The translations under genes were made by a program, and so were the position numbers. From Ophioderma brevispina (Eukaryota; Echinodermata; Ophiuroidea; Amphilepidida; Ophiodermatidae): a DNA stretch of 64,000 nucleotides. Within the stretch, counting starts at the first letter, position 1. Each line of letters opens with the position of its first letter. The notes below the pieces were generated by a model, which saw only the letters and a program-made list of their open reading frames with translations, searched no databases and was not told the origin of the DNA. Of this stretch, positions 43,808-54,933 are shown one piece after another. The stretch spans positions 37,390-101,389 of the forward strand of contig JAMKCH010051531.1 in the NCBI GenBank assembly GCA_023653785.1, given 5' to 3'.

Positions 43808-46480
43808 CTAATCATGACAGACGTTTTTGCTCTGCAGTGTCAAATTATGCAGTATGTGTTAAGTGTCACCTAATTGTATTCCAGACTGTAGTCTTAATCA
43901 AGACCAAACCAGTGCTCCATTGAACTATGCCTCCCTTTACAGAAGCTCAGTACACTTCTCAGTGCATATCTTTATCATTATTCTATGATAATACCATAAT
44001 TTCTCTTCCATTCAAAAAATATCAATTCAATTTTAAAATTTATCTTAGATTCATTTTTGTAACCCAAAATGGAAAATTCACTTAATTATGATCTATACAA
44101 TATGTATTCGTAGAAAATAGACCTCCAAATGCTGAAAGCAGAAATTATCAGGAGAAGATATATATATATATCGGATTCGAAATGGTATTCAAGAAGTGTA
44201 ACTTCTGTACAATAACATTGGCTATAAATGTACGTAGTTGAATGTTTGCTAATGCCCAGACACTGTTCTGTTAGTGCCAATGGGGGTTATATATCTAAAA
44301 TTTCAGTTGATTTTGGTGGTAAATTTTGATGATATGAGCAAATCAAGGGTTGACTAAGAGAAAGCCGTAACTCACTCATGCACTTTTTGGCCAATTTGAG
44401 ATTTTGGTACACCCAAATTCTGCCTAAAATAATAAGGTCTAAACTCAATTCCACTTCCCATTGTAGACAGCAGAATTTCACTTGACCACATTTCATTGGA
44501 GCACCATACAGTTTACCAACAGAAAGTCCCAACTCTTGAGTTAGCATTTTTTTTAGTTAGGATCTTCTATTAGTCAGCCCTCAAAATGTTCCTATCATGC
44601 TAATTTCTGTCCATTAAGAGTTTGGTTATAGACCCCACAATAGTGAATTCTCTGTGCCAAAAGCACACATAAGCAGATAGCAGACAAAAATCCAACCAAA
44701 CATGTCGCCAAAAATGACTGTAAACATGTTGCTGAAACTAACACATGATATGGACAAGTTGTCAAGCTGCATCAAAGATGTCCGCCACAAGATATGAGAA
44801 TATATACATGTCAAATTGAAATACTGAAGGAGAAAAAATATGGCTATTAGAGGTTGTGTCTGTCTAAACAAGAATAGAATAAGCTATAATGCAGCAAGTT
44901 ATAGTCCTTTAAGCAAACTTGTAAACATTTGTTAAAACAAATTTAGTCCTCCAAAGCAAGTTTTTTTTAATGAAATATAAATCCCCTATTTAAGAGCCTG
45001 ACCACTGACCTACCTTGACCCATAGACACATAGTGGACATTTGGTAGTGGTCATTTTACAAACAAAACATTAAAGAAAATCTTGTACCACATTTATTTGA
45101 AAATGTACAAGATAAGATTCCCTCTTCCCCCATCTTTCTGTTAGATGAGTTTTAGTGATTGCAAAGGGACTTACTTAGTCTGACCAGAATAGAGTGGCAT
45201 CGTGAGTTATGTGTAGTGTTAAACGTGCATGTCATGGCAAGTTGCAGTACTATTGCATGTGTGTTGAAGTCCCCTTGCATGATAGGTGCAAAAAACTCCA
45301 TAAAAGTAATGGCATCGCTTCAATAAGGAGCAAATTTCATTTCATACTTCTAACTGGGTAGAGCTTATCTGAACAGGGAGTGAACAATAACTGACATTAT
45401 GTTTATGTCAGCTTTTGAAGAAACCAGAAGATTACTTTTCGGTGTTGAACTTTGTGAATGAACGTAATCTTGAGCACAAATTATCAAGGTTTTTAGACCT
45501 GGAATCTGTTCACAAAAGTCATACGTAATTCTACATTTATACTGACTCAAGTGTATGCCTTATAAAATTGACATTTTTAAGCAAGTTGCACAATGCTTCG
45601 TATAAAATGGTCTACTTTGGCATGACAAAGTATGTATGGACGTAGATTTACGACTGAGGTTCATGAACAGCAGGTTGTTGCGGCTTGTTGCATGTTAGTA
45701 ACATATACACTTGAATATATATGGGCTTTCAGCAATGCCATGTTAAAAACAAACAAAATGTATGTGAGTGATGTATTATAAATTGTCGTCATCGTCGTCA
45801 TACTTTTCTTCTGCTACAGTGCTTGGTGAGAATGAAAGCGCAGTAATTTGCAAACGTTTAAAGGAAATATGCTTAAGCATTTGCATCGTTCCGCCTTTTG
45901 TGTCTACGTGTATGGTTGAATGTTATTTCGTGGTATACAATTTTGTTTAACATGTGTATACTTGTAAATGAGAATTTAAACAATTGTTGTAGTTTATGTT
46001 CGTATGCATTTAACACAAATGTTTTTTCCGAGTAAGAGCTGGCCTTATACTCACAGATTTATGTAAGAAATTGTTTAATATGTAAGTTATCAGAGAATTA
46101 AGTTTGTATTACCTATATGATATTTGGTTACCAAAGCATTTTGTTTTGTTTATTTAGCCAATTGTATAAAATAGAGAGGTTTGCCACTTACCATATATAT
46201 AAATATCACCTACATTATATGGTAGTTGAAGCTTGTTAATCTACATGTATCTAGTGATCAGAGACGAGGGGTTTAGAGCATTGGGTTTTTATTTGATTGA
46301 AATAGATTGTATCAGTTAGGCATGAAGACCCACATTTCCAGTAACATTCTTAATATGCCACTATTTAAAAGGAAAAGAATTTAATGGAAATTACAGAAGA
46401 GTTTAAAAAATCAATCACTTTATTCAAAAGAAATGAGTAACATGATAAGAATACAATGACATGATTATAAGAAATGTGAG
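43808..46480. other. Non-coding stretch, nothing firm
   Basis: No gene recognised. Contains a short TA dinucleotide tract at about 44157-44170. Confidence 0.4.
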
Positions 46481-46560
46481 TCTAGTATTCAGGAGGTCGC
46501 TGGTTCCAATCCAGCCAGGGCATACGGGCCACCCTGGGGAAAGATAATATAATTGAAAGA
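46470..46560 (+). mobile_element. tRNA-derived SINE fragment
   Basis: B-box-like GGTTCCAATCC (46502-46512) in a tRNA-like context (CTAGTATTCAGGAGGTCGC before it), followed by a non-tRNA tail. Not an intact tRNA. Confidence 0.5.
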
Positions 46561-47457
46561 TTTCGGAGTGTTCATTTTCAACAAGCAGTGGAATGACGAT
46601 CAGCTTTTTCCTTTCAATAAGAAGATATAATTACATCAGTAATGCGCCCACACTCCTCTGCTCTTTGGGTTTTTAAATGGGCATAATGCCTTCTTAACCC
46701 AGCCACACTATCTATACTCTTCATGAAGAAGATGGAGGTGTGGCATCCAAGGTAAATCCAAGGTAAATCCAGTGGACACACAAGCCACTCAATTTGGGAT
46801 GAATTAAGTATTCTTCCACCACATTATTCAACATGCAGTTTATTCCGTTGAGGCTGCTGAATTCATAGGGCGGTGGCACAGTACAAAATTCTTTCCATTA
46901 ATTTTTCTGTTAACATTTCAACAGCCTACACTTCTAGAGTATAGCGTGCAAGTTTCAATAAAACGCAGGGCGAGGGTATCAGTTAAAAATATATTATGCT
47001 GTTGGCTTCTTGGTTTATGGTTGTTGTTAGATTGAAAATGAGATGGGCATAATAAGCATAAAAATATTGTGGTTCTGCATATTGTGTGAATAAGGTTACA
47101 ATATGACAAATCATTTATCTTATGGAATCATGAAATTGTTTTCAGACTGGGGTCATGGTCCCTCAAATCACTTCTTTAAATTACAGCATTTGACCTATGC
47201 ATTTGACCTACAATATTCACTATACATGTATTTGTGTGATAATGTTGTGCAAAATAACAAGATAAATTTACCATATTGCTCACAAAATTTATTGGAAATA
47301 GCCACTAAGCACATTTCAGCCATTGACAAATTTCCAGGCCCTATCCCCCATGGCGTAAATAATTTTGCATAGGGTTTCTGTCTCCTGGTCATTCCGCCAC
47401 CCTCGGGTATAATATACCTGCTGTGAAGTACACAGATCTGACATGTGCTAAGAACTA
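46561..47457. other. Non-coding stretch, nothing recognised
   Basis: AT-rich, with a short direct repeat CAAGGTAAATC near 46750. No coding signature. Confidence 0.4.
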
Positions 47458-47643
47458 TACTCCCATTTACGTTCCTCGAGCCAGTTACACCAACGCATTC
47501 AGGCAGTTAGTTTGCGTGTATATTTTCGCACCGCCTTTATACGCGCGTGTGCATATGTCAGCGCTTTGAGTCAATGCTCGCGATTTAATGCTGCGACTTT
47601 TGCATCGCACACTGACGCAACCGACTCGAGGAAGATAAAAGTA
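47458..47643. mobile_element. TA-type MITE, GC-rich interior
   Basis: Inverted ends TACTCCCATTTACGTTCCTC (then GAGCCAGTT) and AACCGACTCGAGGAAG (then ATAAAAGTA). The interior contains several GCGC and CGCG words, unusual for the surrounding AT-rich DNA. Flanking CTA/TAG suggests a TA target. Confidence 0.7.
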
Positions 47644-47762
47644 CTATAGTGACAATGTCAATGAGAGTTACAGTGATTAACAAATGTTAGTGAAGGTGGC
47701 ATTCATGATATGACAACTGTTTGGATATTGTGATGTCACTTAATGCTTCTTGCGCGGTTGGA

Positions 47763-48423
47763 GTATATGGCATGTTTCACAGTAAAGTACCCATAGAGTT
47801 CACCAAAACTTTAATCATGCATATTCTTTTATCAGAAAAGAACTAGAAAGTGAGTAACTTGATATTTAACTATTTGTTATTACTTAACTAAAAACAGTGT
47901 TTAAATTTTGAGAAGTATTATGGAAAGTGTTTCTAGTTAAAAATAGGTTGCTTTTGTTACTGTTATTGGATGGAAAAGGTTCCCAAAAATGTCTGTCCAA
48001 AAATAACGTTAGCAAAATCTTTAATCATAGATATTTTTTATCAGGGAGAAAAATTAAAAGTGATGAATTTTGATATTTAATTAAATACTATATATGCCAA
48101 TAAATAGCAAGAAATAGTGTTTTGCATATTGCATCTCTCTCTGATAATATATTATCCATACTAAAACTTTATTGCTAACGTTATTATTTTTTGGGCAGAT
48201 ACATAGGACAGACAGTGTCCGTCCAATAATAGTAACATTAGCAACACATTTTTAATCTAGAAACACTTTTCAAGATACTTTCAAAATGTAAAACACTTTT
48301 TTTTTATGTAGTAATAACATGTAGTCAAATATCAAATTACTCAATTTGTATTTTTTCTACCAAATAAAACAATATCCATGATGGGAACTCTATGGGTAAT
48401 TTACTGTAAAACATATCATATAC
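47763..48423. mobile_element. Long palindromic element, about 660 bp
   Basis: Arms of 200 bp or more: GTATATGGCATGTTTCACAG, CCCATAGAGTTC, TTGATATTTAAC, AGTGTTTCTAG on the left match, inverted, CTAGAAACACT, CAAATATCAA, GAACTCTATGGG, CTGTAAAACATATCATATAC on the right. An inner pair CCAAAAATAACGTTAGCAA and TTGCTAACGTTATTATTTTTTGG extends the symmetry to near the centre. Each arm also holds a degraded direct duplication of the TTTAATCAT...TATCAG...TTTGATATTTAA module. Non-coding. Confidence 0.8.
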
Positions 48424-50233
48424 ACAGTACAAAAGATTTTACATACTGCTTTGTTTTACAAACCAATCTTAGGTCATTTTGTTGAACTGTGCCATATTCT
48501 GTACTTTTAAGTTAAACTGTCCTAAGGCAAAATACCATAAGGTTGAACTAACTTACATTTTTTGCCTACCATATCAAAAACAATGTCTGTCTTAGCCTAA
48601 AAGGAATACAGTTGAAATAAGGAAGGTGTCATTTGTAGATTTCAAATGTCAAAACGAATATTATATTAAGCACTTCAGGCCAGTTTAATATTTGCTTTTG
48701 TTTCTCAATTGAACTCTAAGTCATCGTGTTGCAAGTATCTGCTTCAAATTTGATGTCACATGTGGTTGCATTATAGAAAATCAAATCATTTACAAATACA
48801 CGTCTTTGTGTTATACAGAGCAATTTCACCCTGATTCTAAATTCTCTTGTAATGTCAAGTACACCAAACATAGCATCACTTATTCTATAACTTGGCCTAT
48901 GTTTAGCCACACCATTTAATGTAAACACTTCAGCGACTTGTCCGAACAGTTTGCTGCAATGAATGGTTTTTGTGTACCGAGTTGGATATTTAGAAAAATA
49001 TTAGTTATGTTTTTTTCTGCAAATGCAGTGAACTTGATGCATCTGTTTTGTATTGCCTAATTAGCACAAGTTTAGTGCTAGAGTTTTAAAATATAATAAT
49101 ACATCAGTGATTTACTGGCTTTTGTTCTTTCATGGCCTTGTTTCCGCATTTTAATTGATGGTGTTGTCTTTGGCATGAAGTTGAACTCTTATTTTGACAC
49201 AAGTTGACATGTGCAATTCTTTTACCTCACTGCAGCTTGACAGGCTAAGGGACTGGTCATGTGATACAAGGGGGTTATCACTGTACTGCAGGGTTGCCAA
49301 TTTAGAATGTAAAGGCAAAATGAAAAGTCGCCCCCATTTTTTTTTCATCCAATAAGGGGTATGTGACAAGTGACCCAGATTTGTAGTAGAGGCTAGACAT
49401 GGCATTTCAGGTGTACTTTTAGCCTACCAAAGTCACCAAATTGGGCTACTAAATCATGGCTTTGGCAACACTGCTGTACTGTTTATAATCATAAAAAAGA
49501 CTTGTTTTTGCCTTCCAATTGGCAGGTAAGACGGGGCAGTGTTCAAATTTGAGGTAGCAAATAAGGTGGTTTGGCACTTGCCGTGTTCATTCCATACAAT
49601 TATGTTGTTTTTGTTGGCAAGACCAAACCTTCATGAACCTTGCAACTGAGGTTAGGACTTCAGTTAGATGAACAAGTAATGTCACCTAACCAATGGATCA
49701 ATTATTGACCATGACCACATTGAGGTTGGCTTAAATTCACCCCAGTATTTTAAGTTGTACCTCTGTGCTTATGAACAATTCTTGCAATTCACAATATGGT
49801 ATGCCACCAACGGATGCCTCAAAGAGGTGATGTCTTTCAGATGCATCATGGGAAAAAGTGGACATCCAAATTCTGCATAATACAAATATTACACAGGAAG
49901 ATGTGTCACTCTTTGTTTAGTTTGCCAATATGACAGTGTTTTGCATGTGAATGCACACTTAAATGGCTATTTACTGTAACTAAATGCTTTTTCATTTTAT
50001 CATGGGCTCTTTCGTTGAGCTATTTTCAACATAATACCTCACTACTCGTGTGTTAACTCAAAGGTGACTGGGATGCCGATATCGACCTTAGCAGTCAAAA
50101 ATGGGAGTGGCAAGAGTAATCGCTGGTGATTGTGAATAGCGGAAATTGTTTATTAATGCACATGTAATGAGCTAAAGTGCAAGATGCAAGCTATCAAATA
50201 TATTACATCAGACCAAATCCTATGATGAAGGAA
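48424..50233. other. Non-coding stretch, nothing recognised
   Basis: No supportable gene, RNA or repeat boundary seen. Confidence 0.4.
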
Positions 50234-50236
50234 TTA

Positions 50237-50432
50237 AGGTCTGTTCATACTTCAACTGCAATGCAGTGCAGTGCTGCTGCCGATACATCAATCATTTTCT
50301 GCTGCAACTTGATGCAACCCGCTGCAATGCAAGTTAAAACAAATTTCACTTTGTTGTAGTACTGCATTGCAGTATTGGCAGAGACTGCTTTCGAGGCAAT
50401 GCAACACACTGCACTGGAAGTATGAACGGACC
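50237..50432. mobile_element. PIF/Harbinger-like MITE
   Basis: About 196 bp with inverted ends AGGTCTGTTCATACTTCAAC and CTGGAAGTATGAACGGACC, followed inward by repeated TGCAATGCAGTG words in both orientations. TTA lies at both borders, matching the 3-bp TTA/TAA target of PIF/Harbinger elements, though exact border placement is uncertain by one base. The terminal GTTCATACTT is shared with the element at 31150-31305. Confidence 0.78.
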
Positions 50433-51357
50433 TTATTCTGTTATTGAGCAATGAGAGGAACCATGTTTTATCAAATGATCAGTTCCTTCTGTCTAGCACA
50501 ATGTACAAAAAATTTCATCAGTGAGTTGTACAGTCATAACTTTCCCCCTGAAATTGTATAGAAACATCTTGTACCGTATGTATACTGCCATATGAAGAAA
50601 AAATACCAAAAAATGAAAAAAGAGAGATGCTAGCATGAACTATTTTAATGTTGATCTACTTACTACAAATTGCTATTACTACTTTTTGACATACGCTTTG
50701 CCACTATACTCATATCTTGATGAAGCAATACAACCAGTTTATCCAGTTTAGCTAGTATTAAACAGGTTTAGAAGAAAACTGCTTTTTAAAAATTTCAAAT
50801 CATGTGGTGAATACAACAAATTATTATTTTCCAATGTATAAAAAAAATGAACAGGTATTTGTGGTTGTTATAGATTTTAGGTAATGTTTAGTGAGTGGTT
50901 CTGGGTTTAGAGACATTGAAAAAAATAACTTGCTTTAAAAGTTAATTACAAAAAATATAACTTGGTTTTAATCAGATAAACTGTTAATAGTTAATGTTAT
51001 TGTGAAAACAAATTGGGGGGGGGGGGGGGGGTGTTAGTGGTTGCATCACGTTCCAAAACTGTGTTGAAGGCCAGAGGAGGTAATGTTGTTACCTTCTTGT
51101 TTTATATTCCTTTTTTGTGTATATTTGTGCTTAACTGTATAATATATTCCCCTGCCTCTCTATTGATCCAATTTTATCAGTACAAAACTTGTTTGTATAA
51201 GAGGTGGGATGGGAGGATAATAAAATATGTAAAATCCTGGGCCTTTTTGTAACCATTTGTTTGTGTTTCGATTATTTAAGATGTCATGTGTATTTCATGC
51301 AGTGAGCAGTCATTCACAGTAGTAAGTGTAGTATCCAAAGTTTAATAAATCTGGTTT
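50433..51357. other. Non-coding stretch with a G homopolymer
   Basis: A run of 17 G occupies 51015-51031. Otherwise AT-rich with nothing recognised. Confidence 0.5.
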
Positions 51358-52080
51358 TGTCCCCGTGAACGAGGTGGTCGGATCCACCTCACACTCGCAG
51401 CACCGCCCTACTCGCTCCTTCCACTCGCCCGATCTTGCATCCTCCACCCTCAAAACCAACCCTCCTCAACTCTCCTCCTCCACTTGCTTCTAAGTCTTCT
51501 TTGGATTCCGCGCCTCCTCAAACCTCCCACCTCAAACTCAAGCCTCTTAAAAAAGCATGCCCATCATCCTTCCTCAGCACGTTGCCCAAAACCAACGTAC
51601 ACTATTCGGCTTCGCCAAACGGTCCATCGCTCTTCCAAACCCAACATCTGCACCAAATCCTCAGTCTTCATCCCTAATCCATCAACTTCACACCACAATT
51701 CGCTCTCATCAATGCTCTCTCTCTGTCCTCAAATCCCATCTCATTTATGCTTGCTCAGACACATGTCTCCACTTCCATAACAGCAATCATTTGATCTCAC
51801 ACAGCTCTTATACACCATACCTTCATCTTCAAAGGATATTTTTCCCTTGCAACAACTCCCCACATTCCCTAAACTTCATTTTCAACCCACCCATAACCTC
51901 GTCGCTCTAGCTGTCACAGCCACCTCTCCTCACCACGCCCCCCACTAACACCCTGTCCCCCCAGTATTTGAACTCACCTCATCACCGATTCCACCTCATC
52001 ACAACAACTTTTCTCCTGTTTCCCCCATCCCTCCAGCACCCTTCTCACATCATCACCCATTCATGTGTTTTCTACTGAAC
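51358..52080. repeat. C-rich, strand-asymmetric block of unknown origin
   Basis: From about 51358 the + strand switches abruptly to C- and T/A-rich with very little G (CCCTCAAAACCAACCCTCCTC and similar), fading after about 52080. All three + frames stay open for long stretches (51435-51677, 51484-51780, 51557-51910) because G-poor sequence has few stops; their Pro/Ser/His/Leu-rich readings match nothing I know. It may be the antisense of a G-rich repeat or a degraded transposon part. Confidence 0.5.
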
Positions 52081-52293
52081 ACTCTCTATTCCACTGCTTC
52101 TATTCCCAGTAATTACTCTACTATTCCATACCATACAAAACCCTAGTGCCGAGGCCAGAAAAGCACTCGTTCCCCGAGTGATTGCATCAACAATGTAACT
52201 TAAACACCGGAAATCGCTGCCATTCCAGTCAAAAAATAACTGGTAACTTGCCATCACCCAGCATGGCTTTGAGGGCCAAGCATTCCACACCTT

Positions 52294-52649
52294 TTAAAGG
52301 GGCATTTCATGATCCACAGCCTCTTCCCCTCCCCACCCCCCCCGACTTACTTCAAAATGTGAGATTTTTAATTTCATCAGAAACCGGTAGCCTTAAGTAA
52401 TCCACGTGTGCCCATCTTGCGTGCAAAGTCGTTCGCATCTGTGAGAAATTTTGCAATTTTGTAAATTTTCCTGTCGTTAAACGGACAGAAATTACAGCAC
52501 AGTACCTATGGGACCGGGAACGAGCAATTTCTCAAACACAAAACCGCAAGATCGGAAATCAGCCTCAAATTTTGAATAGCTTTTCTTAATGATATCTAGT
52601 GATCAATGAATAAAACATAAGGTGGCTGACATCCGAAATGCACCTTTAA
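52294..52649. mobile_element. TTAA-flanked MITE, family D
   Basis: A 356-bp element with ends TTAAAGGGGCATTTCATGAT and CATCCGAAATGCACCTTTAA. The inverted match is strong for 16 bp and then weaker (CCACAGCC against GGTGGCTG). Interior non-coding. Confidence 0.75.
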
Positions 52650-52920
52650 TACAACCGAACCTTGCAACCTATACTCGTTTCTCTTCCTTTAGGCCTCACT
52701 TCTCTCCAGGGACATAGGATCAAAACAGATCAAGTTTTAGCAATAACTTAGGCTAACTTGTTTTTTTTTTGCCCATTGGTTCCTCCTACCCCTACCTCCA
52801 TACCTTTACAAAATCCATGGCACCAAGGGGAAAACAAAATAAAACACTTAGTTAGTGTGATGTGATTACATCACAACTGAAATCAAGGAAATAATTCTCT
52901 AGTCTGCATGTTCTGGTTGG

Positions 52921-53274
52921 TTAAATAGGGATGGCCAGATTTAAGTCTATAAATTTGTCCATCCTTGATAGAATGGCATTCACCCAAAACCCCATCTCTA
53001 AAGTTTCACGCCGATATTTTCAACTTTGTTTTGATGCGAGAGCTAAGCAATGATTTGTAATCCCAAGAGTGCTGTGTGAATTTAAATATTGGTCAACCAA
53101 AATGGAGCATATTCTCTTCATAACATCCAAACCAACAAATTTTAGCCCTAAAATTCATTCACAGTTTAAAGAAGAAAAATATACTTTCTTCTGATACAAA
53201 ATGTTGACCACGTATTGTCAAATCAACGGGGTCCCTGGGGACAAGGCTATTAGCGATCGTGCCATGGCCCTTAA
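52921..53274 (+). mobile_element. TTAA-flanked MITE, family A, joined to a LINE
   Basis: A 354-bp relative of 26652-27002 (TTAAGTCTATAAATTTG, CTTGATAGAATGGCATTCACC, AACCCCATCT, TTTCTTCTGATAC, CTGGGGACAAGGCTAT). It ends GCCATGGCCCTTAA at 53274, and LINE-coding sequence starts directly after. It has no coding role, although an open frame runs from it into the LINE. Confidence 0.82.
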
Positions 53275-54933
53275 AGTCACATCTGATGTTCTCACCTCCA
53301 TCGTTAATATGTCACTGACTGAAGATCTAGTGCCTGCTCTTTTGAAATCTGCCATTGTCATTCCTCTACTCAAGAAAAGTAGCCTGGAGCACAACTATCG
53401 TCCAGTGAGCAACTTTCCATTCATCTCTAAGGTGCTTGAGCGAGTAGTTGCTAAACAGTTGATTGATATGTCACACCATAATCTTCACGAACCATTGCAG
53501 TTAGCCTACCTTTCACATACAGAGACTGCACTCTTAAGGTCCATAAGGTGGGTCGTGGAGAGAAAGGGTGTCACCATTCTTCTGCTGTTGGACCTGAGTA
53601 GTGCTTTTGACACTATAGACCACGAGGTGTTGGTCTCCAGACTCGGAGACGCCATAAACATTGACAACATTCCTTTGGCTTGATTTACGTCATATCTGTG
53701 TGAAAGGCTGTGTGTTCATATTAGATTGGCCCCTTTTCCAACGTTCAGATCTCGTGCTTTGGCGTCCATAAGATTATACTTGGACATTGTTGTTCTTCTC
53801 TTATTCTTTGTCCCGGGTGCTTTTTGCCAAATGTTATAAAATTCTACTTACCCATCCGTGATATAGTCCCAGATGTGCTTAGAACTCCACTTCTATACTG
53901 GTGTTCCCTATGATGCCAGTTTCTGAAGGTTCATGGCGTCGCGTGGAACTGAGATCATTGTCCTTAGGCTTTAAGCCTCACCACAGCGGCGAAATTCAGT
54001 TTGTCCATCAGTGCACAGTGCTGGTGTTGATATCTTGGTCATCCACCCCTTTGAAAAACCGAGGGTTATGTTTGATCTTAATATGACCATGAGTGCTCAG
54101 GGGCAATATATCAAAGTGCCCAATTTTCCACTTGTTACATTGGCGTGTGCTCGCAAAATTCTTAAACTGTGCTACTAAATTGTGCTGTTTCCTGAGTTAG
54201 GTTTCCTCACGATTGGACTGTAACATCTTGGTTGGGCCTGAATGAATCTCTCCTCAAACGGCTTCAAACATACAACGCACATAGCTGCAATGTCTCATCT
54301 CATTCAACAAGTGCCAAATTTGATCCTTTTACTACTTTTACTGCTGATCTCATTGAAGCTTCATTGGTTACCTATCAAACATGCGTGATTTTCAAAGTAG
54401 GCCTACTGGTTTTGGTTTTCTAATCCATTTGACAGCACATTCCCAAATACCTATCAGACATGATTCAAACAGTCTAGTCAGAGATGGCTACGTTCAACTT
54501 CCTGTCTCTATGTCGTCTCATTTAGTTGACCAAGACCCTGCCTTGAACATTTGCTGATAATTTTCTTGCTATCTCCAAAACTCAAAAATCAGCTTCCTGA
54601 ATGCATCAAGTGTGGCGGATCTGTGTGAAATCTTCAAGAACTTTTTGAAATATCATCTGTTTGAACTTGTTTTGTTATCAGACTTTTTTTTTAGAGGGGA
54701 GCACGGACCTGGGTCAAAACATCGTTTTTCTTGCCCATTAGACTAAGCTTTGACAACCTTTTGGTAGGGTTTGGACCTCTATATCAATACAGGTAGTTAG
54801 TGGTCACAAATTCTGGTGTCACTTTAAATACGGACCCATGATATTCTCTCTCCTGCTCGATGTGCCCCCACTATTTTCTTGCCTGTTCTTGTTGCCTGGA
54901 TTTTAGGTGCTATAGAAATGTCCATTGATTGAT
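53275..54933 (+). pseudogene. Decayed CR1/L2-like LINE, reverse transcriptase remnant
   Basis: The open part (to 53681) reads VTSDVLTSIVNMSLTED, then PALLKSAIVIPLLKK, NYRPVSNFPFISKVLERVV, LQLAYLSHTETALLRSI and the catalytic-region LLLLDLSSAFDTIDHEVL. These are hallmarks of the non-LTR reverse transcriptase domain (NYRPVS and the first catalytic Asp in SSAFDTIDH). Downstream the frame is broken; fragments VMFDLNMTMS (about 54070-54098), LNESLLKRLQ (about 54240-54270), VIFKVGLLV and a KLWNELPE-like region follow in family order. The YADD region is not intact. The 3' end, GGTGCTATAGAAATGTCCATTGATTGAT, resembles CR1/L2 tails. It is 5'-truncated and dead. Confidence 0.85.

Noticed and set aside
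44157..44170. TATA-box-like promoter
   Set aside because: It is a short TA dinucleotide tract with no gene downstream.
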